DNA from: Novosphingobium resinovorum
GTDB taxonomy: Bacteria; Pseudomonadota; Alphaproteobacteria; Sphingomonadales; Sphingomonadaceae
Length of the DNA stretch: 64,000 nt
Assembly (NCBI RefSeq): GCF_001742225.1
Contig: NZ_CP017075.1
Location: 186,001-250,000 of the forward strand
Reading direction: 5' to 3'
Position 1 is the first letter of the stretch. Every line of letters starts with the position of its first letter. Both the position numbers and the translations under genes were made by a program. Positions 18,337 through 27,500 of the stretch are shown one piece after another. The notes beneath the pieces were generated by a model. That model did no database searches. It was given only the letters and a program-made list of their open reading frames with translations, and was not told the DNA's origin.

Positions 18337-19181
18337 GCGACTTCCTTTCGTGCAAGATAACCGAGCAGCGTTGCCAGTGTGTCTTTCAGGTCCTTGCGGT
18401 GGACCACCATGTCGACCATGCCGTGGGCATGGAGGTACTCGGCGCGCTGGAAGCCGTCGGGGAGTTTTTCTCGGATCGTGTCCTGGATCACGCGCTGGCC
18501 GGCAAAGCCGATGAGCGCGCCGGGTTCGGCGATCTGCACATCGCCGAGCATGGCGTAGCTGGCGGTGACGCCGCCGGTGGTCGGATCGGTCAGGACGACG
18601 ATATAGGGCAGGCCCGCGGCGGCAAGGCGGCGGGTGGCCACGGTGGTCTTGGGCATCTGCATGAGGGACAGGATGCCCTCTTGCATGCGCGCGCCGCCCG
18701 CTGCGGTGACGATGACGTAGGCGCAGTTTTCGGCGATCGCCTTCTCGGCACCGGCGACGAAGGCTTCGCCCACGGCCATGCCCATCGAGCCGCCCATGAA
18801 TTTGAAGTCCTGCACGCCCAGCACGGCCTTGGCGCCGTTGACGGCACCGAAGGCGTTGGTCAGCGCATCGGGGTAGGGGTTGGCGGCGCGGGCGGCCTTG
18901 AGGCGGTCGGGATACTTCTTGGTATCGCGGAAATTCAGAGGGTTCTCGGGAACCTTGGGGGTCGGCAGGACGGTATAGCCGGTGTCCAGCAGCAGGTCGA
19001 AGCGGGCCTTGGCGCCGATGCGGCCATGGTGCTCGCACTTCGGGCAGACCGAAAGATTGGCCTCAAATTCCTTGATGAAGAGCATCTCGCCGCAGCTGGC
19101 GCACTTCATCCAGAGTTCGTCGGGCGTATCGCGCTTGGCGAGGCTCGATATGGAATTTCGGACTTTGTCGAGCCAACTCAT
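18333..19181 (-). CDS. accD: Acetyl-CoA carboxylase carboxyltransferase subunit beta
   Basis: This 282-residue protein has the AccD zinc ribbon (C27, C30, C46, C49) and then the crotonase-like carboxyltransferase fold, with [17 protein letters not shown] and [19 protein letters not shown] 19181 was chosen because [13 protein letters not shown] is the usual AccD start; the frame runs further upstream without conserved sequence. It heads a D-B-C-A run, which is unusual because accD in many relatives sits between trp genes and folC. Confidence 0.96.
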   Translation of the reverse strand: MSWLDKVRNSISSLAKRDTPDELWMKCASCGEMLFIKEFEANLSVCPKCEHHGRIGAKARFDLLLDTGYTVLPTPKVPENPLNFRDTKKYPDRLKAARAANPYPDALTNAFGAVNGAKAVLGVQDFKFMGGSMGMAVGEAFVAGAEKAIAENCAYVIVTAAGGARMQEGILSLMQMPKTTVATRRLAAAGLPYIVVLTDPTTGGVTASYAMLGDVQIAEPGALIGFAGQRVIQDTIREKLPDGFQRAEYLHAHGMVDMVVHRKDLKDTLATLLGYLARKEVA

Positions 19182-19510
19182 TCGATTTCGTACCAATCCT
19201 GCGGAAAAAGGGCCTTCGAGACTGGCCTTCTTCCCCCCTGTGTTTCGGCGCGTCTCGTGCGCGTACGGCGGCGACCCGGGAAACGCGCCGGAGCCGTACG
19301 AGGCGCGCCCATTAGAGGAATCCGCGTGATGGTCGCAAGCCAATTCGCCCCAGCCTGTGGGCAACTGCGTGGCGCAGGCATCGCCGGGGCGTAACGGAGC
19401 GGCGATATGATGGGCTCGATTGGATACGAAAACCGGGAGTAATCGGCGCTGACTGCACGCATTCTATGCAATCGTATTCATACGCTTTCCCTAAGGGGAA
19501 AGGGCGAGTT
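19182..19510. promoter_or_regulatory. Leader and promoter region of accD; no gene seen
   Basis: About 330 bp between accD and the family B repeat contain no convincing coding frame. A GC-rich partial inverted repeat (GCGTACGGC near 19261 against GCCGTACG near 19293) could form a leader structure. The distal part near 19460-19490 is locally less GC-rich and is the likeliest place for the acc promoter. No known riboswitch consensus was recognised. Confidence 0.3.
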
Positions 19511-19634
19511 TTCGTCGTCCCGGACTTGATCCGGGACCGGCGGCGGTCTTTAGAAGCGACATTGTGTGATGCGCCTCGCCGCCACGTGGGTCGTTCACGG
19601 CCAGCGGTCCCGGATCAAGTCCGGGATGACGAAG
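19511..19634. repeat. Inverted intergenic repeat, family B (full copy)
   Basis: The left end (TTCGTCGTCCCGGACTTGAT from 19511) and the right end (ATCAAGTCCGGGATGACGAA to 19634) are inverted copies of about 30 bp around a centre containing GTGATGCGCC and GTTCACGGCCAGCGG. It lies 14 bp before fdhD and probably separates it from upstream transcription. Confidence 0.85.
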
Positions 19635-19647
19635 GGAATGCCTCCTC

Positions 19648-20469
19648 ATGCACACTCCTGGCTCCACCTCCAGCGCCGTGCGCCGCAGCACTTATGGCAA
19701 CGCGCCGGGTGACGCCTTCGACTTATCCATTCCCGTCGAGGCGCCCGTGGCGATCGAAACCAACGGTATTGCCTATGCGGTGATGATGGCGACCCCGCTG
19801 GCGCTGGAGGATTTCGTCACCGGCTTCCTGATGGCCGAGGGGCTGGCGCTGGCTGGCGAGGTCGGGGAAGTCGCCGTTCATGCGACCGACGAGGCCGAAT
19901 GGGGCAGCGGTTATGTCGCGCGGGTGAACCTGCCGCCCGAGCGGCTTGGGCCCATCCTCGAACGCGCGCGGCGGCGGGTGGGCGACAGTTCCTGCGGTAT
20001 ATGCGGGATCGAGGGGGTGGAAGCCGCACTGCGCCCGCTGCTGCCGCTGGCCCGGACTTCCGAAGCGAGCCCGCAGGCGATCCGGCGCGGTCTCGACGCC
20101 ATGCGCGAGGGTCAGGTGCTGGGCAAGCGGACCCGCGCCACGCACGCCGCGGCGTTTTGCAGCGAGGCGGGCGAAGTGCTGGCGCTGCGCGAGGATGTCG
20201 GGCGGCACAATGCGCTGGACAAACTGGTGGGCGCGCTCGCCCGTGCCGCGATCGATCCGGCGCACGGATTCATCGTCATGACCTCGCGCTGTTCCTACGA
20301 ACTGGTCGAGAAGACCGTGCGGGCCGGGTGTCCGCTGCTGGTGACGATCTCGGCGCCTACCGACCTCGCGGTACGCCGGGCGCAGGCGGCGGGGCTGCGG
20401 CTCGCGGTGGTGGCGCGCGAGGATTCCATGCTCATGGTCGATCCCGGTAAGCGGTTCGTCGAAGGCTGA
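19648..20469 (+). CDS. fdhD: Formate dehydrogenase accessory sulfurtransferase FdhD
   Basis: This 273-residue protein matches FdhD, which passes sulfur from the cysteine desulfurase to the molybdenum cofactor of formate dehydrogenase. The CGIC motif (C116, C119) that carries the persulfide is intact, as are the DVGRHNALDKL segment and the TSRCSYELVEK block. No formate dehydrogenase or molybdopterin gene is in the window, so its client must be encoded elsewhere. ATG 19648 gives a normal family length. Confidence 0.94.
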   Translation: MHTPGSTSSAVRRSTYGNAPGDAFDLSIPVEAPVAIETNGIAYAVMMATPLALEDFVTGFLMAEGLALAGEVGEVAVHATDEAEWGSGYVARVNLPPERLGPILERARRRVGDSSCGICGIEGVEAALRPLLPLARTSEASPQAIRRGLDAMREGQVLGKRTRATHAAAFCSEAGEVLALREDVGRHNALDKLVGALARAAIDPAHGFIVMTSRCSYELVEKTVRAGCPLLVTISAPTDLAVRRAQAAGLRLAVVAREDSMLMVDPGKRFVEG

Positions 20470-20544
20470 ACCCCGGTTATCCTTGCAGACAGGCCTGAGC
20501 GCACATAGGTTCGCGGACAACCGGGTTTTTCACGAGGACTACAC

Positions 20545-21753
20545 ATGGCTACGGCCACTGAAACTGCTGGCGAACTCAAGCTCACTCCCCCCGATCCGGT
20601 GCCGACCGTCGCGCCTGAGCGTGCGGCGGGTCTCGTGGCCATCGGGGACGAGGCGAAGTCCAAGCTGCAGGTGCGCGTGGACGAGTTCGTCGACGACCTC
20701 GTCTCGCAGGACGCCGCCTCGCCCGATTTCGGGCGCAAGGTGGACCAGATCACCAACATGGGGCGCAAGGAAATTTCCGACGCCTCCAGCCATTCCAACC
20801 GCTTCCTCGATCGCCCGGTGCGGGCGATGGACAAGGATGCGGGCGTGGGTGCCGATCTTGCCGAACTGCGCCGCACGGTCGAGGACCTCGACCCCAGCCG
20901 CAAGGGCAAGCTGCTGGAGCCGCGCAAGATCTTCGGGGTGATCCCCTTCGGCAACAAGCTGAAGAACTACTTCGACGGCTACCAGAGCGCGCAGGGTCAT
21001 ATCAGCGCGATCCTCGCCCGCCTGCAGGGCGGCAAGGACGAACTGCTGATGGACAACGCCGCCATCGACGTCGAGCGCCAGAACCTGTGGGCCGCCATGG
21101 GCAAGCTCGAACAGATGATCTACATGGCGCGCACGCTGGACCAGGCGCTGGAGGACAAGGCCAACGACCTCGACCACACCGACCCGGCCAAGGCGAAGGC
21201 GGTGCGCGAATCGGCTCTGTTCTACGTGCGCCAGCGTACGCAGGACCTGATGACGCAGATGGCCGTCTCGGTGCAGGGCTATCTGGCGCTGGATCTGGTG
21301 AAGAAGAACAACGTCGAACTGGTGAAGGGCGTGGACCGCGCTTCGACCACCACGGTCGGCGCGCTGCGCACGGCGGTGACGGTGGCGCAGGCGATGGCGA
21401 ACCAGAAGCTGGTGCTCGACCAGATCACCGCGCTCAACACGACGACCGCGAACATCATCGACGGCACCGGCCAGATGCTCAAGGACAACACCGCGCGCAT
21501 CCACGAGCAGGCGGCGAACTCGACGATTCCCTTGGAGACGCTCAGCCGCGCCTTCCAGAACATCTACGACACGATGGATTCGATCGACACTTTCAAGCTG
21601 AAGGCGCTCGATTCGATGAAGCAGACGGTGACCTCGCTGGAGGGCGAGATCAGCAAGTCCAAGGCCTACATCGCCCGCGCGCAAGGGCAGTCCGAAGGTC
21701 TGGCGGCGGGCGACGATGCCGCCGCGAAGACTTTGCTGGAGGCTCTGGACTAA
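20545..21753 (+). CDS. Toxic-anion resistance protein (TelA/YaaN family)
   Basis: This 402-residue soluble protein is largely alpha-helical and matches the TelA family (PF05816), linked by genetics to tellurite and other stress resistance, mechanism unknown. Recognisable stretches are GVIPFGNKLKNYFDGYQSAQ, the ELLMDNAAIDVERQNLW region and a long C-terminal coiled part ending GEISKSKAYIARAQ. An XpaC-like membrane gene follows after 6 bp, a pairing also known in Bacillus (yaaN-xpaC). The two probably work together at the membrane. Confidence 0.9.
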   Translation: MATATETAGELKLTPPDPVPTVAPERAAGLVAIGDEAKSKLQVRVDEFVDDLVSQDAASPDFGRKVDQITNMGRKEISDASSHSNRFLDRPVRAMDKDAGVGADLAELRRTVEDLDPSRKGKLLEPRKIFGVIPFGNKLKNYFDGYQSAQGHISAILARLQGGKDELLMDNAAIDVERQNLWAAMGKLEQMIYMARTLDQALEDKANDLDHTDPAKAKAVRESALFYVRQRTQDLMTQMAVSVQGYLALDLVKKNNVELVKGVDRASTTTVGALRTAVTVAQAMANQKLVLDQITALNTTTANIIDGTGQMLKDNTARIHEQAANSTIPLETLSRAFQNIYDTMDSIDTFKLKALDSMKQTVTSLEGEISKSKAYIARAQGQSEGLAAGDDAAAKTLLEALD

Positions 21754-21759
21754 CCGACG

Positions 21760-22470
21760 ATGGCTCAGCTTCCAGCCAAGACCTCGCAGCGCGTATCGCA
21801 GGACATCGTGCGCGCCGCGCGGCGCCAGCGGGCCGCGCGCATCTACAACGCGCGCAAGGAGCAGTGGCGCTTTCGCATGCGCCGGTTGCGCCGGGCATTC
21901 CTGGCGATGGCGGGCATCTACATCGCCGGGCTGGTCGCGGCCCTGGTGCTGGGCGGGGTGTCGTTCACCGCCGGGCTGCTGACGTTCCTGCTGGGAGTGG
22001 CGGTCTTCGTGGTGCTGTCGATCTTCCCGGCCACCCCGCGCACGCATGTCGAGGATTTGAACGCCGCCAGCCTGCCGGAACTGGCGGGTTCCACCGAGCT
22101 ATGGCTGGAAGGCAAGCGCAAGGCGCTGCCGACCGCCGCCGTCGATGCGGTGGACATGATCGGCGTGCGCCTCGAACAGCTGGCCCCGCAGCTGGCGATG
22201 CTCGACGAACGCGGTCCCGCGGCGCGCGAGGTTCGCAAGCTGCTGACCGAGCACTTGCCTGAGATGGTCAACAGCTACACCCGCATCCCCGCGCAGCTAC
22301 GTGGGAAGACCGGCTCTGGCGGCACCTCTCCGTCTGAGCAGCTGGTCGACGGCCTGTGCGTGATCGCCGACCAGATCGAGGCGATGAGCGAGGATTTGTC
22401 CCGCAATGACGTCGATGCGCTGGCCACGCGCGGACGGTTCCTCGAAGTGAAGTACCTCGACAAGGAGTGA
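21760..22470 (+). CDS. XpaC-like membrane protein, partner of TelA-family protein
   Basis: This 236-residue protein has a basic N-terminus (many Arg up to residue 46), two adjacent transmembrane segments (about 47-90) and a soluble helical C-terminal half (about 95-236). The layout resembles the XpaC family (annotated as 5-bromo-4-chloroindolyl phosphate hydrolysis protein), commonly next to TelA genes. Sequence similarity is weak by eye and the assignment leans on the 6-bp spacing to the TelA gene. No catalytic motif is visible. Confidence 0.65.
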   Translation: MAQLPAKTSQRVSQDIVRAARRQRAARIYNARKEQWRFRMRRLRRAFLAMAGIYIAGLVAALVLGGVSFTAGLLTFLLGVAVFVVLSIFPATPRTHVEDLNAASLPELAGSTELWLEGKRKALPTAAVDAVDMIGVRLEQLAPQLAMLDERGPAAREVRKLLTEHLPEMVNSYTRIPAQLRGKTGSGGTSPSEQLVDGLCVIADQIEAMSEDLSRNDVDALATRGRFLEVKYLDKE

Positions 22471-22518
22471 TCGCGGGGGCGGCGCGCGCCGGGTCAAGGG
22501 CCGTGCTATCGGACCCGG

Positions 22519-22872
22519 ATGCACAAGATCCTGCTGTTCATGAAGCGTCGGCCGGACATTTCGGTCGAGGCATTCCGCGACTATTACGAGACGCGCCATG
22601 CGCCGCTGGCCGCGAAATATTCTCGCGGGGTGACACGCTATATCCGCCGTTACGTCGATCCGCAGCCGCATCCGGAAACCGGCGCGTTCATCGATGGCCC
22701 GGACGTGATCACCGAACTGTGGTTCGCGGATGAGGCCATCTACCGCGCGACGCTGGCCTACATCACCACCAGCCTGATGCCGGACGACATCGTCGAGGAC
22801 GAGAAGAACCTGTTCGACCGCGCCTCCTTCCGCATCGCCACGGTCGTGGAGCGGGAGACGGATTTCGGGTGA
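22519..22872 (+). CDS. EthD-domain protein
   Basis: This 117-residue protein opens with HKILLFMKRRPDISVEAFRDYYETRHAPL, the signature of the EthD / dimeric alpha-beta barrel family. The HAPL histidine (position 34) is typical. Relatives occur near oxidative or aromatic degradation genes and may bind or isomerise small aromatic or keto compounds. It follows the XpaC-like gene by 48 bp. Substrate cannot be inferred here. Confidence 0.8.
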   Translation: MHKILLFMKRRPDISVEAFRDYYETRHAPLAAKYSRGVTRYIRRYVDPQPHPETGAFIDGPDVITELWFADEAIYRATLAYITTSLMPDDIVEDEKNLFDRASFRIATVVERETDFG

Positions 22873-22880
22873 AGGGCTAG

Positions 22881-22958
22881 GCCCACCCCGTTGCGACTAG
22901 GCAGCAAGCTGCCAAGTCTCGCTCCCCTCCCGCTCGCGGGAGGGGCTGGGGGTGGGCT
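22881..22958. repeat. Inverted intergenic repeat, family F (short copy)
   Basis: The ends GCCCACCCC (22881) and GGGGTGGGC (to about 22957) are inverted, with GTTGCGACTAGG, AAGTCTCGCT and a CCCCTCCCGCTCGCGGGAGGGG hairpin inside. A longer copy with the same modules is at 30640-30780. It lies between the convergent EthD and SDR genes. The following 90 bp to the SDR stop show nothing recognisable. Confidence 0.75.
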
Positions 22959-23049
22959 CTACCACCGCAACCCCTCTTCCTTCGGCTTCCACGTCCTGCC
23001 GGTCCTTGAGGTACGCGACGGTCGTGGCAATGTCGCTCCCAGCCTCCCG

Positions 23050-23859
23050 TCACTGCGCGTTGCCCCTGGTATTGAGCAGGCCGATGATCCCCCCATCCAC
23101 GCGAATGTCCACGCCGCTGACGTAGGACGCGGCGGGCGAGCACAGGAATTCCGCGACAGAGGCGATTTCGTCGCCCTGACCCATGCGCTGCTGCGGGACC
23201 ATGCCGATCATGGCGCGGAGCTGTTCGTTCGCCTCCGCCTCGGCATTGCCCATGGGTGTGGCGATGAAGCCCGGTGCGATCGAGGCGATGCGCAGGCCCT
23301 TCGCGCCGAAGGCGGGGGCGTCGCGCTCGACGATGCCGATCACGGCGCGCTTGGAGATCGCATAGGCCATGCCCGGATGGTCCATGTAACCGGCGATGCC
23401 GCTGCGCTCGCCGGTGGTCACGAACGCGCGGATCGCGTCCAACAGCGCCGGGTCGCCCAGCATGTAAGCGGAGACCGAGGAGATCAGCACCGCGCAGCCC
23501 CCCACCTCGAAGTGCGGCAGCAGCCCCGCAACCAGTCGCTCGGTGGCGTCGTAGTTGACCGCGAAGATGCGCGGCCCGTCGCTCATTGTCGGCGAGAGCC
23601 CGGCAGTGTGGACCAGCGCCGAGATCGGGGCGCCGCCCAGCGCGGCGACGATCCGCGCGGGAAAGTCCCCGGCGGCGATGTCGGCGGCGAGAATGTCCAC
23701 TTTCCCGGCGGCGGGGCGCAGTTCCTCGGCCAGCGCCTCCAGCCTCACAGGGTCGAGGTCGCACAGCAGGAGCGGGCGGCCCTGCGCGGCGAAGCGCTGC
23801 GCCGCGGGACGGCCCATGCCGCCTGCGGCTCCGGTGATGACGACGGTTCCGGTGGTCAT
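23050..23859 (-). CDS. Short-chain dehydrogenase/reductase
   Basis: This 269-residue SDR has the cofactor loop TGAAGGMG (about 8-15), a variant HTAGLSP in place of NNAG, the catalytic-region Ser in ISSVSAYML and YAISKRAVIG carrying the Tyr-x-x-x-Lys pair. The C-terminus ends with the usual SGVDIRVDGG block. ATG 23859 was chosen because the Rossmann motif starts eight residues later; the frame extends upstream without homology. It probably oxidises or reduces an alcohol or ketone with NAD(P); substrate unknown. Confidence 0.9.
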   Translation of the reverse strand: MTTGTVVITGAAGGMGRPAAQRFAAQGRPLLLCDLDPVRLEALAEELRPAAGKVDILAADIAAGDFPARIVAALGGAPISALVHTAGLSPTMSDGPRIFAVNYDATERLVAGLLPHFEVGGCAVLISSVSAYMLGDPALLDAIRAFVTTGERSGIAGYMDHPGMAYAISKRAVIGIVERDAPAFGAKGLRIASIAPGFIATPMGNAEAEANEQLRAMIGMVPQQRMGQGDEIASVAEFLCSPAASYVSGVDIRVDGGIIGLLNTRGNAQ

Positions 23860-23979
23860 GCTCTCTCCTCGGCGGGGTCTGTTTGCGCAAGGTGCTAGCC
23901 CGGCGGCCGGGCGCGCGACAGGGCGGCGTTGCAGGTCATCGCCAAGGCGTTCCATCCGGCGTTCACACCGCCATAACGA

Positions 23980-24450
23980 TCAGCTGCTGGCATCCTTCAC
24001 CGTCTCCATCGCCACGAACGTGGACGTGCTGGCGACGTGCGGCAGGCTGGAGATCTTTTCCCCCAGCACCACCCGGTAGCGGCGGATGTCGGCCGTGCGC
24101 ACCTTGAGCAGGTAGTCGAAGCTGCTGGCGATCATGTGGCATTCCTCCACTTCGGGAATGCGTCGCACGGCGCGGTTGAACTCGGTCAGCGCGCTTTCGC
24201 GGGTGTCGGACAGCTTCACTTCGGCGAAGGCGACGTGATCGAGCCCGAGGCTGGCGGGATCGACCACCGCGCGAAACCCCCGGATCACGCCGCTTTCCGT
24301 CAGCCGCCGCAAGCGTACCTGGCACGGAGTTTTCGACATGCCGACCGCCTTGGCAAGGTCGGTCACGGTGATCCGGCCATCGGAGCGCAGGACCGCGATG
24401 ATCTTGCGGTCCAGTTCGTCCAGTTCGACCGGTTGAGAGCTCTTTGCCAT
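23980..24450 (-). CDS. Lrp/AsnC-family regulator, probably of putA
   Basis: This 156-residue protein has the Lrp layout: an N-terminal helix-turn-helix (about 12-60, LDELDRKIIAVLRSDGRIT and DLAKAVGMSKTPCQVRLRRL) and a C-terminal RAM/ligand domain (about 70-150). It is transcribed divergently from putA across 99 bp, the arrangement of the proline-responsive activator PutR in other alphaproteobacteria. Proline as effector is therefore likely but inferred. Confidence 0.92.
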   Translation of the reverse strand: MAKSSQPVELDELDRKIIAVLRSDGRITVTDLAKAVGMSKTPCQVRLRRLTESGVIRGFRAVVDPASLGLDHVAFAEVKLSDTRESALTEFNRAVRRIPEVEECHMIASSFDYLLKVRTADIRRYRVVLGEKISSLPHVASTSTFVAMETVKDASS

Positions 24451-24549
24451 GCGATATGCCTTCAATGGGGAGTCAAAAAAGTCAAACCGGATATTTCCGT
24501 GCCGTTGAAAAGGCAGAACGACAAGCGCGAATCGGCTAGCATCGCTTGC
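24451..24549. promoter_or_regulatory. Divergent control region between Lrp regulator and putA
   Basis: This 99-bp gap contains AT-richer sequence (GGAGTCAAAAAAGTCAAACC near 24469-24488 and TTGAAAAGGC near 24505) that stands out from the GC-rich surroundings. The direct repeat GTCAAA-N4-GTCAAA would suit an Lrp-type octamer. Both promoters must lie here. Confidence 0.4.
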
Positions 24550-27500
24550 ATGACCACGCCCGCCCTCTCGCCTTTTGGCCAGTTCGCTCCTGCTGTTCGC
24601 CCGATGACCCCGCTGCGCCGCGCCATCGCCGATGCGCGCCGCCGGGATGAGGCCGAGTGCCTTGCCCCGCTGCTGGGCGCCGCGACGCTGGATGCGGACC
24701 TGAAGGCCAAGGTGCGCGAGACGGCCACCGCGCTCGTCACCACGCTGCGTGCCAATCACAAGGGCACCGGGGTCGAGGGACTGGTGCAGGAATATGCGCT
24801 CTCCAGCCAGGAGGGCGTGGCGCTGATGTGCCTTGCCGAAGCGCTGCTGCGCATTCCCGACCACGCCACCCGCGACGCGCTCATCCGCGACAAGATCGCC
24901 GACGGCGACTGGAGCGGGCACCTCGGCGGCGGCAAGTCGCTGTTCGTCAACGCGGCCACATGGGGACTGGTGGTGACCGGCAAGCTGGTCGGCTCGGTGG
25001 ACGACAAGGGCCTCGGCGCGGCGCTGACCCGCCTCGTCGCGCGCGCGGGCGAGCCGGTGATCCGGCGCGGCGTGGACCTTGCCATGCGCATGATGGGCGA
25101 GCAGTTCGTCACCGGCGAAACGATCGACGAAGCGGTCAAGCGCGCGAGGGAACTGGAAGCGAAGGGCTTCCGCTACAGCTACGACATGCTGGGCGAGGCG
25201 GCCACGACCGCCGCCGATGCACGTCGCTACTATGCCGACTACGAGAACGCGATCCATGCCATCGGCAAGGCGTCTGCGGGCAAGGGCATCTACGAGGGCC
25301 CCGGCATCTCGATCAAGCTCTCGGCGCTGCATCCGCGCTATGCCCGCGCGCAGGCGGCACGCGTGATGGGCGAACTGCTGCCCGACGTGAAGGCGCTGGC
25401 GCTGATGGCCAAGAGCTACGACATCGGCTTCAACATCGATGCCGAGGAAGCCGACCGCCTCGAACTCTCGCTCGACCTGCTGGAAAGCCTTGCGCTCGAT
25501 CCGGAGCTGGCGGGCTGGGACGGCCTGGGCTTCGTGATTCAGGCTTATGGCAAGCGCTGCCCCTTCGTGATCGACTGGATCGTCGATCTTGCCCGCCGCG
25601 CCGGTCGCCGGATCATGGTGCGGCTGGTCAAGGGCGCCTACTGGGACGCCGAGATCAAGCGCGCGCAAGTGGACGGCCTTGCCGACTTCCCGGTCTATAC
25701 CCGCAAGGTCCATACCGACGTGTCCTACGTCGCCTGTGCCCGCAAGCTGCTCGCCGCGCCCGACGCGGTGTTTCCGCAGTTTGCAACGCACAACGCGCAG
25801 TCGCTGGCGACGATCTATCGGCTCGCAGGCCCGGACTTCGCTGTCGGCCAGTACGAATTCCAGTGCCTCCACGGCATGGGCGAGCCGCTCTATTCGCAGG
25901 TCGTCGGGGCCGACAAGCTGAACCGCCCCTGCCGCATCTACGCGCCGGTCGGCACGCATGAGACGCTGCTCGCCTACCTCGTGCGGCGCCTGCTGGAGAA
26001 CGGCGCGAACTCCTCGTTCGTCAACCGCATCGCCGATCCTGCGGTGCCGGTGGAATCCATGGTCGCGGACCCGGTCGAAGTCGTGCGCGCCATGCCTCGC
26101 CCCGGTGCGCGCCATGATCTGATTGCCGCGCCTTGCGGCCTCTATCCGGACCGCCGCAACTCCGACGGCATCGACCTGACCGATGAGATCGCCCTCGAAG
26201 CTCTGGCGACGGCGCTGGCAGCTTCGGCAACGGCGCAATGGACCGCGGCACCGGAAGGCGCGAAGGGAGAGGGCCGTCCGGTCCGCAACCCGGCCGACCA
26301 TCGCGACGTGGTCGGCACCGTGATCGAACTCGCGCCCAGCGAGGCGGCCGCTGCGATCGCCCGCGCTGCCGCCTCGAACTGGAGCATGGTCCCGGTCGAT
26401 CAGCGCGCCGCCATGCTCGAACGCGCGGCAGATGCGATGCAGGATCGCATGCCCGTGCTCATGGGGCTGGCCATGCGCGAGGCGGGAAAATCCGCACCCA
26501 ATGCGATTGCCGAAGTGCGCGAGGCGATCGACTTCCTGCGGTACTACGCCAAAGCGGCCAAGGATACCTTAGGTGCCGTTAAGGCACCTTTGGGTGCCGC
26601 CGTGTGCATCTCGCCGTGGAACTTTCCGCTGGCCATTTTCACCGGCCAGATCGCGGCGGCGCTGGTCGCGGGCAACCCGGTCCTCGCCAAGCCGGCCGAG
26701 GAAACCCCGCTGATCGCCGCGGAATCCGTACGCATCCTCCACGAAGCGGGCGTCCCCGCCGACGCGCTGCAGTTCATGCCGGGCGGCGGAGATCTCGGCG
26801 CCGCGCTGGTCGCCGCACCCGGGACGGCGGCGGTGATGTTCACCGGCTCCACCGAAGTCGCGCGCCTGATCCAGCGCCAGTTGGCGACCCGACTTTCGCC
26901 GGAAAACCGCCCAATTCCGCTGATTGCCGAGACCGGCGGCCAGAATGCGATGATCGTCGACAGCTCCGCGCTGGCCGAGCAGGTGGTGGCCGACGTCATC
27001 GCCTCGGCCTTCGACAGCGCGGGCCAGCGCTGCTCCGCACTGCGGGTGCTGTGTCTGCAGGAAGACGTTGCCGACCGGACACTGGCGATGCTGCGGGGCG
27101 CGTTGGCCGAACTGAAGGTGGGCAACCCGGACCGCCTCGCCATCGACATCGGCCCGGTCATCACCGCCGAGGCCCAGGCCAACATCGAACGCCACGTGGA
27201 AAAGATGCGCGCCAAGGGCTGCCGCGTCGAACAGGTTGCATTGGGGAAGGGCGCGGAAAACGGCACTTTCGTAGCCCCTACGATCATCGAGATCACCGGG
27301 ATCGACCAGCTTGAGTGCGAGGTTTTCGGCCCGGTCCTGCACGTCGTGCGCTTCCGCCGCGATGATCTCGGCAAACTGGTCGAAAGCATCAACGCGACCG
27401 GCTACGGCCTGACCTTCGGTCTCCACACGCGCCTCGACGAGACGATGGCGCGCGTGACCGGCGCGATCCGCGCGGGCAACCTCTACGTCAACCGCAACAC

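Noticed and set aside
17875..19038. Long open frame spanning accB and accD
   Set aside because: Only the part downstream of GTG 18336 encodes BCCP; the rest is the wrong frame of accD.
19243..19310. Possible riboswitch or leader in the accD upstream region
   Set aside because: The inverted pairing is imperfect and no known riboswitch consensus is visible.
24037..24549. Upstream in-frame extension of putA
   Set aside because: It overlaps the divergent Lrp gene and carries no conserved sequence; the PutA-like part begins at ATG 24550.
23980..26301. Very long minus-strand frame antisense to putA
   Set aside because: Only the final 156 codons encode an Lrp protein; the remainder mirrors GC-rich putA codons with no family match.
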